Position numbers and translations under genes: made by a program
Notes under the pieces: generated by a model
Told to the model about the DNA's origin: nothing
The model's database searches: none
What the model saw: only the letters and a program-made list of their open reading frames with translations
Source: Gammaproteobacteria bacterium
GTDB lineage: Bacteria > Pseudomonadota > Gammaproteobacteria > SZUA-140
Assembly (NCBI GenBank): GCA_015491865.1
Contig: WFVD01000018.1
Coordinates: 1 to 64,000, forward strand
DNA: 64,000 bases
Direction of reading: 5' to 3'
In this document: piece after piece, positions 26,335 to 34,822 of the stretch
Layout of the letters: every line of letters starts with the position of its first letter
Position numbering within the stretch: the first letter of the stretch is position 1

Positions 26335-28515
26335 ATGCTGTTTGGTCGAGCGAAAAAGAACCCGATTAAACTGCCCGCGCAGGATGTTGTCGAGTGGAAA
26401 TATACCACCTGCGGTTATTGTTCCACCGGCTGTTCGATTGAGGTCGGTCTTGATAAAGAGGGCAGGGCGGTCACAGGGCGTGGTGTGGGGGGTGCCGATG
26501 TTAACCAGGGGAAACTCTGCATAAAAGGGATCTTTGAGCACGAGCTGTTTCACTCTGCGGGTCGTGGCGACAAACCTTTGATGCGTGACCGAATCTTTGA
26601 TCCTTATCAGGCGACTGACTGGGATACGGCAATGGACAGAACCGCTGCCGAGATTAAACGCATTCAGCAGCAGTACGGCCCCGACGCTTTTGCGGTGATC
26701 TCAACCGGGCAGATCCTGACCGAAGAGTTTTATACGTTAGGTAAGTTGGTGCGCGGCTGTATTGGTACCAATAATTATGACGGCAACACGACGCTCTGCA
26801 TGGCGTCGGCGGTCTCCGGTTATAAGCGCAGTTTTGGTTCCGATGGCCCTCCGGGCTGTTATGATGACTTTAGCCATACCGATTGCCTGATCGCCTTTGG
26901 CTCCAACCTGCCGGAGCAGCATCCCATCATCTATTGGCGTATGCGCGAGGCGCGAGAGAAGCGTAAGTTTCCACTGATTGTGGTCGATCCTCGGGTGACG
27001 ATGCTGGCGCAGTTTGCTGATATGCATCTGGCGATCACTCCCGGTACTGACGTGGTGCTATTGAATGCGCTGGCGCATGTGATCCTTGCTGAAGGGCTGG
27101 AAGATCGTGATTACATTAAGGCCCACACCTCCGGCTTTGATGAGTTTTCAAAACTGGTGGCCGAGTATGATCCGGTAACTGCATCGAAGATCTGCGGCAT
27201 CGATGAAGATACAATTCGTAATGTCGCACGCCTCTACGCCAGATCAAATGCGGCGATGAGCATCTGGACCATGGGCATTAACCAGAGCACCCACGGCTCC
27301 GATGGGGTGGTGGGGATTAACAGCCTGAACCTGATTACCGGCAACATCGGCAAACCTGGCGGCACCAGCCTCTCGATCACCGGGCAGTGCAATGCGATGG
27401 GTACGCGTGAATGGTCATCTTGCTCGGGGCTGCCCGGTTATCGTGTACTGGAGAAAGAGCAGGACCGTAACGATATCGCCAGATTCTGGGGCATTGACCC
27501 TGAGTTTTTCCCGAAGAAACGGGGCATGTTTCAGACCGACATCTTTCCCGCCATCGAGACCGGACAGATCAAGGGGCTGTGGATTATCGGCACCAACCCG
27601 ATGACCTCAATGCCAAACACCGCACGTATCCGCAAGACGCTTGAACGCCTCGAGTTTATGGTGGTGCAGGACGCTTACCGCGATGTCGAGACGACCGAAT
27701 ACGCCCATGTCTTTTTTCCAGCCGGTCTGTGGGCCGAGAAAAAAGGGGTGATGACCAACACCGAGCGGCGCGTTAATCTGATTAGCAATGTGGTCTCCCC
27801 GCCCGGTGACTCGAAGCCCGACCTGTGGATCTTTAATCAGATGGCAAAACGTTTTGATAACGGCCAGAAGATCAAATTCCCGGAAGATGCCGCGGATGTT
27901 TTTGATGAGATGGCCGAGCTCTCCAGAGGGCGTTTTCTTGATATCTCGGGGATGAATCACGACAAGATCGAGGCCGCGCGTGGTATTCAGTGGCCGATGG
28001 CAGCAGATGCAGAAGGGGGTACGCCACGTGTCTATAGCGATGGCAAGTTTAACCACCCCGATGGGCGAGCCAAACTCATTCCGCTACCGTTTATCGATAA
28101 TAATGAAGTGCCGTGTGATGACTTCCCTTTCTGGCTAAACAGCGGTCGCGTGGTTGAGCATTTTCATACCCGCACGCGTACCGGCAAGATCGGCAATCAG
28201 AACAAATATAGTCCAACCCCTTATATGGAGATGAACCCCGATGCGGCACAGGCGTTGGGGATCGAGCATATGAGCTATGCTCGACTGGTGTCGCGTCGCG
28301 GGGATGCGGTAGTGCTGGTGCAGCTAACGCATCGTGTCGCACCCAACGCCGTGTTTGTTCCGTTCCATTTTCATGAGTGTGTGAACCGCGTCAGCCTCGG
28401 GCTGCTCGACCCCCACTCTCGGCAGCCGGCATTCAAACAGTGTGCGGTCAGGATTGAAGCGGTGGCGCAGCAAGAGGCCGCTGCTGTTGTCAACCGTGCT
28501 GCCAGAACCTTTTAA
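26335..28515 (+). CDS. Cytoplasmic Mo-bisPGD nitrate reductase-like catalytic subunit
   Basis: 726 residues of the NasA/NapA-type molybdopterin oxidoreductase family. The N-terminal [4Fe-4S] site is Cys26, Cys29, Cys33 and Cys62. Cys155 in NTTLCMASAVSGYKR is the expected molybdenum ligand, as in NasA/NapA. There is no twin-arginine signal peptide, so the enzyme should stay in the cytoplasm. It lacks the C-terminal [2Fe-2S] domain found in the second NasA at 30624. AGGAGAG lies before the ATG. The fused iron-sulfur/anchor gene follows 21 bp later and probably supplies electrons. Nitrate is the likely substrate from context with nirBD; another oxyanion cannot be excluded. Confidence 0.88.
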   Translation: MLFGRAKKNPIKLPAQDVVEWKYTTCGYCSTGCSIEVGLDKEGRAVTGRGVGGADVNQGKLCIKGIFEHELFHSAGRGDKPLMRDRIFDPYQATDWDTAMDRTAAEIKRIQQQYGPDAFAVISTGQILTEEFYTLGKLVRGCIGTNNYDGNTTLCMASAVSGYKRSFGSDGPPGCYDDFSHTDCLIAFGSNLPEQHPIIYWRMREAREKRKFPLIVVDPRVTMLAQFADMHLAITPGTDVVLLNALAHVILAEGLEDRDYIKAHTSGFDEFSKLVAEYDPVTASKICGIDEDTIRNVARLYARSNAAMSIWTMGINQSTHGSDGVVGINSLNLITGNIGKPGGTSLSITGQCNAMGTREWSSCSGLPGYRVLEKEQDRNDIARFWGIDPEFFPKKRGMFQTDIFPAIETGQIKGLWIIGTNPMTSMPNTARIRKTLERLEFMVVQDAYRDVETTEYAHVFFPAGLWAEKKGVMTNTERRVNLISNVVSPPGDSKPDLWIFNQMAKRFDNGQKIKFPEDAADVFDEMAELSRGRFLDISGMNHDKIEAARGIQWPMAADAEGGTPRVYSDGKFNHPDGRAKLIPLPFIDNNEVPCDDFPFWLNSGRVVEHFHTRTRTGKIGNQNKYSPTPYMEMNPDAAQALGIEHMSYARLVSRRGDAVVLVQLTHRVAPNAVFVPFHFHECVNRVSLGLLDPHSRQPAFKQCAVRIEAVAQQEAAAVVNRAARTF

Positions 28516-28536
28516 GTTTTAGGAACCACTAACGCC

Positions 28537-30510
28537 ATGTTTGAAGTACGCAAAGATGAACCCGACTATGCTTTTATCCCTGACGTACCAACGCCGGAAA
28601 AAAATCGTTACGGCAAACCGATTGAACTGGGCAGTGAGAATCGCTCGCTGGTAGGGGAGAGCCTTAATATTAACGGTGATGATTCGGTGGGTAAAAGCCC
28701 CAATCGTTATAAACAGCACGGCTTTCATTTTACGGCTGACAACTGCATCGCCTGTCACGCCTGTGAGGCAGCCTGTAGTGAAAAAAACCAGTTGCCAGCA
28801 CATATCAGCTTTCGTTCGGTCGGTTATGTGGAAGGGGGGAGTTATCCCGCCTATAGCCGCATGAATATTTCGATGGCCTGTAACCACTGCGATGATCCGG
28901 TCTGCCTTAAAGGCTGCCCCACACGCGCTTACACCAAATTTGCTGAATACGGTGCGGTGTTGCAGGATCCCGAAACCTGTTTCGGTTGTGGCTATTGCAC
29001 CTGGGTCTGCCCTTACAACGCGCCACAGCTTGATCCGGTTGAGGGTCAGGTCTCTAAATGTAATATGTGTGTCGACCGGCTTGAAGTGGGGCTGAAACCT
29101 GCCTGTGCAGCGGCATGTCTTGGTGGCGCACTTGACTTTGGGTTGATTGAGACCGCGCCTGAAAATCGTGAACAGATAAAGAACACGATCCCCGGTTTTC
29201 CTACGCCGGATATTACCAATCCCAATATCCGTTTTCAGCAGACCCGTTCACTGCCGCGTGAAATGAGCCGCCCGGATAGTGCGCCGCTGCGTTATCAGCG
29301 TGATGAGCAGGGTCAGAGTGACTATAAACCGAAGGCCGCGCTGAAGGCAGAAGAGCGGCAGTGGAGTCTCAGGAAACTACGCTCACGCGAAGATCCGCTG
29401 GTGCTCTTTACCCTGATTTCACAGGCGGTCGTCGGCGCTTTTTTTCTGCTGTTTCTGGGGCCGCTGCTGGGACTGGGCGCGCTGTCAGAAGGTAGCAACC
29501 CCGCTACCGTGACGATAACGCTGCTGGCAATGCTGGCGCTGCAGGGCTTTGCGCTGGTGATCTCGACCATGCACCTCGGTAAGCCACACCGTTTTTATCG
29601 CGCCTTTAATAACCTGAAGTACTCACCGGTGAGTCGTGAAGTCGCTTCACTGTCGCTATTTTTTGGGCTGTTTGTCGCGTATATTGTGCTGGGCTTTATT
29701 AATATCCCGTTTGTGCATGAAGGGTTTACGGAAGGTCTGCGTTATGTGTGCGGTGCAGGTGCGTTGCTTACCGGGCTACTGTTTATTTATGCGATGCATA
29801 AAATTTACCGTATCGAGGCGCGCCCTTACTGGAACCACTGGCAGGTGCTGAGCAGCTTTTTCGGTAGCACTCTGACACTGGGCGCAGTGCTTGTGGGCCT
29901 GATTTTCGCTATCAGCCTGACCCTTCAGGGGGAACCTTTTAGTGGCCTGATGGCGCTACTGGCGTGGCCGATGGCGCTGGGTTTGGTCATCGAAGGGGTA
30001 GGGCTCTATGCTCATGGACGCGATCTTGATCGCAAGGGTGGCGAAGGTGCGGCGGCGCATCTTGAGCAGCGCACAACCTTTGGCCACACCTATAATAGCC
30101 GTAATGGTGCGCTGGTACTGAGCACAGTTCTGATCATACTGCTCGCGGTGAGCGGGGTTGATGGACCCTTGGGTCTATTGATGTGGCTAGCGCTTGCCGG
30201 GCTGGTGATTGTGACCTCGCTGGTGGGGCGTGCGCTCTTTTATGTACTGGTGGTGCCGACCACCATGCCGGGTGCTTTCTTCTGGAAAAACCAGCGATTT
30301 CAGGAGCACGCACGGGAGTCCGGTCTGGCCGAGATGCCGCAGGTTGGGGTATTACCAAAGACAGATTACCACCACGAACAGATAGCACGTGCGAAACGTG
30401 AAATCAAAGGGGATCTGCTTAAGATCAGGCAGCAAGGGGTTAAGGTTAGCCTGCAGCGCCTTGCCGAAAATGTAAAGGAGCGGCTGCAGGACGCTCTGTC
30501 ACGCGCCTGA
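28537..30510 (+). CDS. Fused ferredoxin-type (DmsB-like) and membrane anchor (DmsC-like) subunit
   Basis: 657 residues. Residues 1 to about 230 form a DmsB-like domain with four [4Fe-4S] cysteine groups: CIACHACEAAC, CNHCDDPVCLKGC, CFGCGYCTWVC and CNMCVDRL...CAAAC. After a charged linker (about 230-285), eight hydrophobic helices match the DmsC/NrfD-type quinol-binding anchor, beginning VLFTLISQAVVGAFFLLF. The C-terminal tail (about 600-657) is basic and helical. By the positive-inside rule and the even helix number, both ends face the cytoplasm. The protein would pass quinol electrons to the cytoplasmic molybdoenzyme encoded upstream. Confidence 0.88.
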   Translation: MFEVRKDEPDYAFIPDVPTPEKNRYGKPIELGSENRSLVGESLNINGDDSVGKSPNRYKQHGFHFTADNCIACHACEAACSEKNQLPAHISFRSVGYVEGGSYPAYSRMNISMACNHCDDPVCLKGCPTRAYTKFAEYGAVLQDPETCFGCGYCTWVCPYNAPQLDPVEGQVSKCNMCVDRLEVGLKPACAAACLGGALDFGLIETAPENREQIKNTIPGFPTPDITNPNIRFQQTRSLPREMSRPDSAPLRYQRDEQGQSDYKPKAALKAEERQWSLRKLRSREDPLVLFTLISQAVVGAFFLLFLGPLLGLGALSEGSNPATVTITLLAMLALQGFALVISTMHLGKPHRFYRAFNNLKYSPVSREVASLSLFFGLFVAYIVLGFINIPFVHEGFTEGLRYVCGAGALLTGLLFIYAMHKIYRIEARPYWNHWQVLSSFFGSTLTLGAVLVGLIFAISLTLQGEPFSGLMALLAWPMALGLVIEGVGLYAHGRDLDRKGGEGAAAHLEQRTTFGHTYNSRNGALVLSTVLIILLAVSGVDGPLGLLMWLALAGLVIVTSLVGRALFYVLVVPTTMPGAFFWKNQRFQEHARESGLAEMPQVGVLPKTDYHHEQIARAKREIKGDLLKIRQQGVKVSLQRLAENVKERLQDALSRA

Positions 30511-30623
30511 TGCAAGACGGTTAAATCTTTTCACCAGACTTTCAGGTGGCTATCGCTTTCTGTGCGGCAGCGTTGCTCTCCTTTCTCTATTGAGAGGTAG
30601 ACTATGGGAGAGGAGGGGCTTTG

Positions 30624-33284
30624 ATGAAAAAATGTGTGAAAACGGTCTGCCCCTATTGCGGCGTCGGTTGCGGTATCGAAGTTACCGTTGATGCGCATAA
30701 AACGGTCTCTGTTCGCGGGGATGTTGACCACCCGGCTAATTATGGTCGCCTCTGTTCCAAAGGGGCCGCGCTAGCTGAGACCCTGTCGCATGATGGTCGG
30801 CTGCTCTATCCCGAAATTGCCGGGCAGCGAGTCTCCTGGAGCGATGCACTCGCAAAGGTTGCCGACGGCTTCTGTTCTGTTATCGAGCAGTACGGCCCTG
30901 ATGCCGTCGCCTTCTATGTTTCGGGACAGTTATTGACTGAAGACTATTATCTTGCCAATAAACTGATGAAGGGTTTTATTGGCTCTGCCAATATTGATAC
31001 CAACTCGCGTCTCTGTATGTCATCGACAGTGGCGGGCTATAAACGAGCCTTTGGTGTAGATACGGTTCCCTGTTGCTACGAAGATTTAGAGCGTGCCAAA
31101 TTGGTCGTGCTAACGGGAAGCAATGCTGCGTGGTGCCACCCTGTTCTATATCAACGTATTAATCAGGCCAAAAAAGAGAACCCTGATTTAATGGTTGTGG
31201 TGATCGACCCGCGCCGTACCAGTAGCTGTGATATTGCTGATCTGCACCTCCCCCTTAAGCCGGGTAGCGATGTTGTGTTGTTTAACGGCCTGTTATGTTA
31301 TCTGCATCGGCATGGCGAGAGTAACGCGCTATTTGTCGAGAATTATACAGAGAGGTGTGAGGAGGCGCTTGCTATGGCTGAAAACAGCGCGCCTACAGTG
31401 GCTGCTGTCGCCCGGCAGTGTGAGCTGGAGGAGTCCGCTGTAGTTGAGTTTTATCGCCTCTTTGCTCGAACTGAACGGGTTGTGACCGTCTTTTCCCAAG
31501 GCGTCAATCAGTCATCTTCAGGTACGGATAAGGTCAATGCGATCATCAACTGTCATCTGCTAAGCGGGCGTATCGGACGCCCAGGGATGGGTCCTTTTTC
31601 GTTTACTGGCCAGACCAATGCGATGGGTGGTCGTGAGGTCGGTGGGCTGGCCAATCAACTGGCAGCGCATATGGAGATCGGTAATTCACAACATCGAGAG
31701 CTGGTACAACGTTTCTGGCAGTCGCCTACCATCGCGGACGAAGCCGGCCTTAAGGCGCTTGATCTGTTTGATGCCGTTGATAAGGGAAAGATTAAAGCGC
31801 TGTGGGTGATGTGCACCAATCCGGTAGTGAGTATGCCGGACGCAGACCGCGTGCGTGCCGCGCTGGATAAATGTGAACTGGTGGTGGTGTCAGAATGTGT
31901 GCGTGATACCGATACCACGGCTGTTGCCGATGTGCTGCTGCCTGCGCTCACCTGGGGAGAGAAAAGCGGCACTGTCACCAACTCTGAGCGCAGCATTTCA
32001 CGCCAGCGACCATTTCTGGCGCCGCCGGGTGAGGCGCGGGCTGACTGGCAGATTATCTGTCAGGTTGCGCAGTGCATGGGGTTTGGGCGGCATTTCGAGT
32101 TTACATCGGTTGATGAAGTCTTTAGCGAACATGCAGCACTCTCCGGCTTTGAGAACAGTGGTCAGCGTGATTTTGACATCTCAGCGTTGGCTACCCTTGA
32201 TGCGGCAGCCTATGATGCTCTGATGCCGATACAGTGGCCACTGGATGACGACGGTAACGGGCGTGCGCGGATGTTTACCGATGGGCGATTTTATACCGCC
32301 AGTGGGAAGGCGCAGTTTGTCGCTGTTGAGCCACGACCGCCCTGCCACAGTACCGATGAAGATTTTCCAATGATACTTAACACCGGTCGCAGTCGTGACC
32401 AATGGCACACCATGACTCGTACGGGCAAGGCGGCGCAACTCACCGAGCACAGTCCGGAGCCTTACGGAGAACTTCATCCAGATGATGCGCTTGCACATCA
32501 TCTGAGTGATGGCTGTTTGATCCGTATCTTTAGCCGCTGGGGTGAAGCGGTGGTGCGAGCACGTATTAGTGCTGGCCAGCAGCGTGGCTCGCTGTTTGTG
32601 CCGATGCACTGGGGTGGACAGTTTGCGAGTAGTGGACGTATCGACGCTGTTGTTAACCCAGTGGCAGACCCACTCTCAGGTCAGCCAGAGTTTAAACATA
32701 CCCCTGTTCGAATTAGCGCCTACCAGCCTGCGTGGTACGGTTTTCTATTATCGCGTCGAGAGTTGTCGTTACACGGGGTGACGTACTGGGCGCGTGCGAC
32801 AGGTGATGGTTTTTATCGTTATGAGATAGCGGGGGAGCAGGCTCCCGGTGACTGGGGTCGCTGGGCACGAGGGATGTTGTGCGAATCGAATGATGATGTG
32901 AACTGGGTGGAGTACCTTGATGTTGCAGCACGGCGTTATCGCGGTGTAAGAATGGTCGCTGATCGTGTCGAGAGCTGTCTCTTCATCGCCCCCGATACGC
33001 AGTTGCCACCGCGTAGCTGGCTTTCAGGTCTGTTTAAACTCGACATCCTGGATCCACAGTCTCGCGCTAGCCTGTTAACCGGCGTTGCCCCGGTAGGTCA
33101 GGAGGATATTGGGCGCATTGTCTGTGCCTGTTTTTCAGTGGGTGAGAATACCATCATGAAAGCGATTAGAGATCAGCGCCTGGTGAATACCGAGGAGATT
33201 GGCAAGGCACTTAAAGCGGGGACTAACTGCGGCTCCTGTGTGCCAGAACTACGGGATTTGATTGACGCAGGTAAGCAGCCGTAA
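30624..33284 (+). CDS. nasA: Assimilatory nitrate reductase catalytic subunit with C-terminal [2Fe-2S] domain
   Basis: 886 residues from the ATG at 30624 (a TTG directly precedes it; strong GGAGAGGAGGGG upstream). N-terminal [4Fe-4S] ligands are Cys9, Cys12, Cys16 and Cys44. The Mo-ligand Cys131 is in NSRLCMSSTVAGYKR. The C-terminal 55 residues form a BFD-like [2Fe-2S] domain (CACFSVGENTIMKAI and CGSC), characteristic of bacterial NasA. It reduces nitrate to nitrite in the cytoplasm. No NAD(P)H-dependent NasB/NasC partner or nitrate transporter is in the window. Its stop codon abuts the convergent NsrR-type gene with no spacer. Confidence 0.94.
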   Translation: MKKCVKTVCPYCGVGCGIEVTVDAHKTVSVRGDVDHPANYGRLCSKGAALAETLSHDGRLLYPEIAGQRVSWSDALAKVADGFCSVIEQYGPDAVAFYVSGQLLTEDYYLANKLMKGFIGSANIDTNSRLCMSSTVAGYKRAFGVDTVPCCYEDLERAKLVVLTGSNAAWCHPVLYQRINQAKKENPDLMVVVIDPRRTSSCDIADLHLPLKPGSDVVLFNGLLCYLHRHGESNALFVENYTERCEEALAMAENSAPTVAAVARQCELEESAVVEFYRLFARTERVVTVFSQGVNQSSSGTDKVNAIINCHLLSGRIGRPGMGPFSFTGQTNAMGGREVGGLANQLAAHMEIGNSQHRELVQRFWQSPTIADEAGLKALDLFDAVDKGKIKALWVMCTNPVVSMPDADRVRAALDKCELVVVSECVRDTDTTAVADVLLPALTWGEKSGTVTNSERSISRQRPFLAPPGEARADWQIICQVAQCMGFGRHFEFTSVDEVFSEHAALSGFENSGQRDFDISALATLDAAAYDALMPIQWPLDDDGNGRARMFTDGRFYTASGKAQFVAVEPRPPCHSTDEDFPMILNTGRSRDQWHTMTRTGKAAQLTEHSPEPYGELHPDDALAHHLSDGCLIRIFSRWGEAVVRARISAGQQRGSLFVPMHWGGQFASSGRIDAVVNPVADPLSGQPEFKHTPVRISAYQPAWYGFLLSRRELSLHGVTYWARATGDGFYRYEIAGEQAPGDWGRWARGMLCESNDDVNWVEYLDVAARRYRGVRMVADRVESCLFIAPDTQLPPRSWLSGLFKLDILDPQSRASLLTGVAPVGQEDIGRIVCACFSVGENTIMKAIRDQRLVNTEEIGKALKAGTNCGSCVPELRDLIDAGKQP

Positions 33285-33758
33285 TCAGGCCTGTTCGGTA
33301 CCAGTAGGCAGGTCTGTTTTTCGGATGACATTGTCATCAAAGATAACGGTTAACTGCTCTCGGTTTGCTAACAGGGTGGCCAGTGTGTAGCGATCCAGTG
33401 TCTGAATAAACTGATTTTGTGCCTGCTCAAAAATATTTTTGATCGAACAGACCTCGCTGATATGGCAGGTGGAATTGGGACGCAGGCACTCAGCAATATT
33501 CAGGTTCACCTCGGTGCAGCGAATAATCTCGGTAAGCGAAATCTCTTCAGGCTCTTTTTTAAGTCTGATACCGCCAGTACGACCACGCATTGTCTGAATG
33601 TAGCCTTCGCGCCCAAGGTTGTGAACAACCTTAACCAGGTGGTTCTGAGTAGCGGCACAGCGCTCAGATATTTCAGCAATGGTGCAGAGCCTGTCTCGAT
33701 TAACCCCAAGATAGAGCAGCACTCGAAAAGAATAGTCCGTATACAGGGTTAACTGCAT
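33285..33758 (-). CDS. nsrR: Rrf2-family regulator, NsrR-like
   Basis: 157 residues. N-terminal winged helix (MQLTLYTDYSFRVLLYLG, then CAATQNHLVKVVHNLGREGYIQTMRGRTGGIRL) and three cysteines in AECLRPNSTCHISEVC (about 92-107), spaced for an iron-sulfur cluster. The sequence is closest to NsrR, the nitric-oxide-sensing repressor, within Rrf2; IscR-type spacing was not seen. It is tail-to-tail with nasA. Control of the adjacent nitrogen cluster or of NO detoxification elsewhere is plausible. No NsrR operator was recognised with confidence. Confidence 0.85.
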   Translation of the reverse strand: MQLTLYTDYSFRVLLYLGVNRDRLCTIAEISERCAATQNHLVKVVHNLGREGYIQTMRGRTGGIRLKKEPEEISLTEIIRCTEVNLNIAECLRPNSTCHISEVCSIKNIFEQAQNQFIQTLDRYTLATLLANREQLTVIFDDNVIRKTDLPTGTEQA

Positions 33759-33940
33759 ATAATGTTTACTCCGTTCCTGTGTAAGATCCTCTTGCGGATT
33801 GGGAGGCGGGCTGATAAAGATTGATTTAACACTTGCTTATTATCTATGTTTCATAGTTAAAGTATTAATAACATCATCAACATACATTAAACATTACATT
33901 ATGTTGAAAGTGAATAAGTATTGTTTTTCTATCTTTCTTC

Positions 33941-33969
33941 TTGACACCTGGATGATTACTCATTATGAC
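33941..33969 (+). promoter_or_regulatory. Putative sigma-70 promoter for the TauE/SafE permease
   Basis: TTGACA (33941-33946) and TATGAC (33964-33969) with a 17-bp spacer lie in an AT-rich stretch about 50-85 bp before the permease start. Confidence 0.5.
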
Positions 33970-34019
33970 GAGTATGACTTTTTATAGCGAATTAAAATGT
34001 GATCTTAGTCCTGTTTTAG

Positions 34020-34787
34020 TTGTTTAGAGATTCCCTAATTTATTGGGTTAAAGCTTTGTCAGAATTATTACTACTGCTGTTGTTAGTCTGCATCATGGCG
34101 ATGCTTTATTCTTCGGTTGGACATGGTGGCGCTTCCGGTTATCTGGCAGCGATGGCACTATTTGGATTAGCCCCGGATGTGATGAAGCCTGCTGCACTCA
34201 CAATGAACCTGTTTGTCGCATCGCTGGTGCTGTTTCGTCTTTACCGCGCCGACTACTTTTCATGGCGGCTCTTCATCCCCATAGCCCTGGCATCGATGCC
34301 GCTGGCATTTATCGGCGGTATGTTGCTGCCACAGGATAGTACTTATCAATACATTGTAGGCGCTGCATTACTCCTCGCATCCATTAGCTTCTTTGTAAGA
34401 ATCACCAATGAGAAAACATGTGTAGAACCTAAACTATGGCTCTCAGTGCCAGTGGGTGGTGCATTAGGTTTTGTTTCCGGCCTGACGGGTGTCGGGGGGG
34501 GGATCTACTTAAGTCCTCTACTGCTTTGGTTGCGCTGGACCAGGATGCGTACCAATGCCGCAATTGCAGCCGCATTTATTTTAGTGAATTCAGCAGCAGG
34601 GCTGGCAGGGCATGTCGTGACTGTGAATAGCTGGCCCGATAATATCGCTTGGTATGTGATAGCCGCACTATTAGGTGCGGTCGTTGGAGCAGAATGTGCA
34701 GTGCGAAGATTGGCACCTTCGATACTACGTCAGCTACTGGGAGTGGTGCTTGTCGTTGCGGGTATCAAGATGTTGTTGACGGCATAA
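34020..34787 (+). CDS. TauE/SafE family sulfite/anion permease
   Basis: 255 residues, eight hydrophobic helices. The paired halves with SSVGHGG near the start and GLTGVGGGIYLSPLL in the middle (about 155-170) are typical of TauE/SafE (DUF81) proteins, which export sulfite, sulfoacetate or related anions. The substrate is not readable. The start is uncertain: TTG at 34020 gives the full frame, but another TTG at 34056 would begin just before the first helix. Its neighbours (nsrR and mltD) give no functional hint. Codon use does not look foreign, although the upstream region is unusually AT-rich. Confidence 0.8.
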   Translation: MFRDSLIYWVKALSELLLLLLLVCIMAMLYSSVGHGGASGYLAAMALFGLAPDVMKPAALTMNLFVASLVLFRLYRADYFSWRLFIPIALASMPLAFIGGMLLPQDSTYQYIVGAALLLASISFFVRITNEKTCVEPKLWLSVPVGGALGFVSGLTGVGGGIYLSPLLLWLRWTRMRTNAAIAAAFILVNSAAGLAGHVVTVNSWPDNIAWYVIAALLGAVVGAECAVRRLAPSILRQLLGVVLVVAGIKMLLTA

Positions 34788-34822
34788 GCCTGTTTTTATA
34801 AAGAGAAACTTGATAGGCCTGT

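Noticed and set aside
33879-33905. AACATA/TATGTT inverted repeat as an NsrR operator
   Set aside because: Only 6-bp arms match, and the inner bases do not follow the NsrR consensus symmetry.
33799-33987. 62-residue open frame in the AT-rich gap before the TauE/SafE gene
   Set aside because: No ribosome site; it covers the promoter of the next gene and has no family resemblance.
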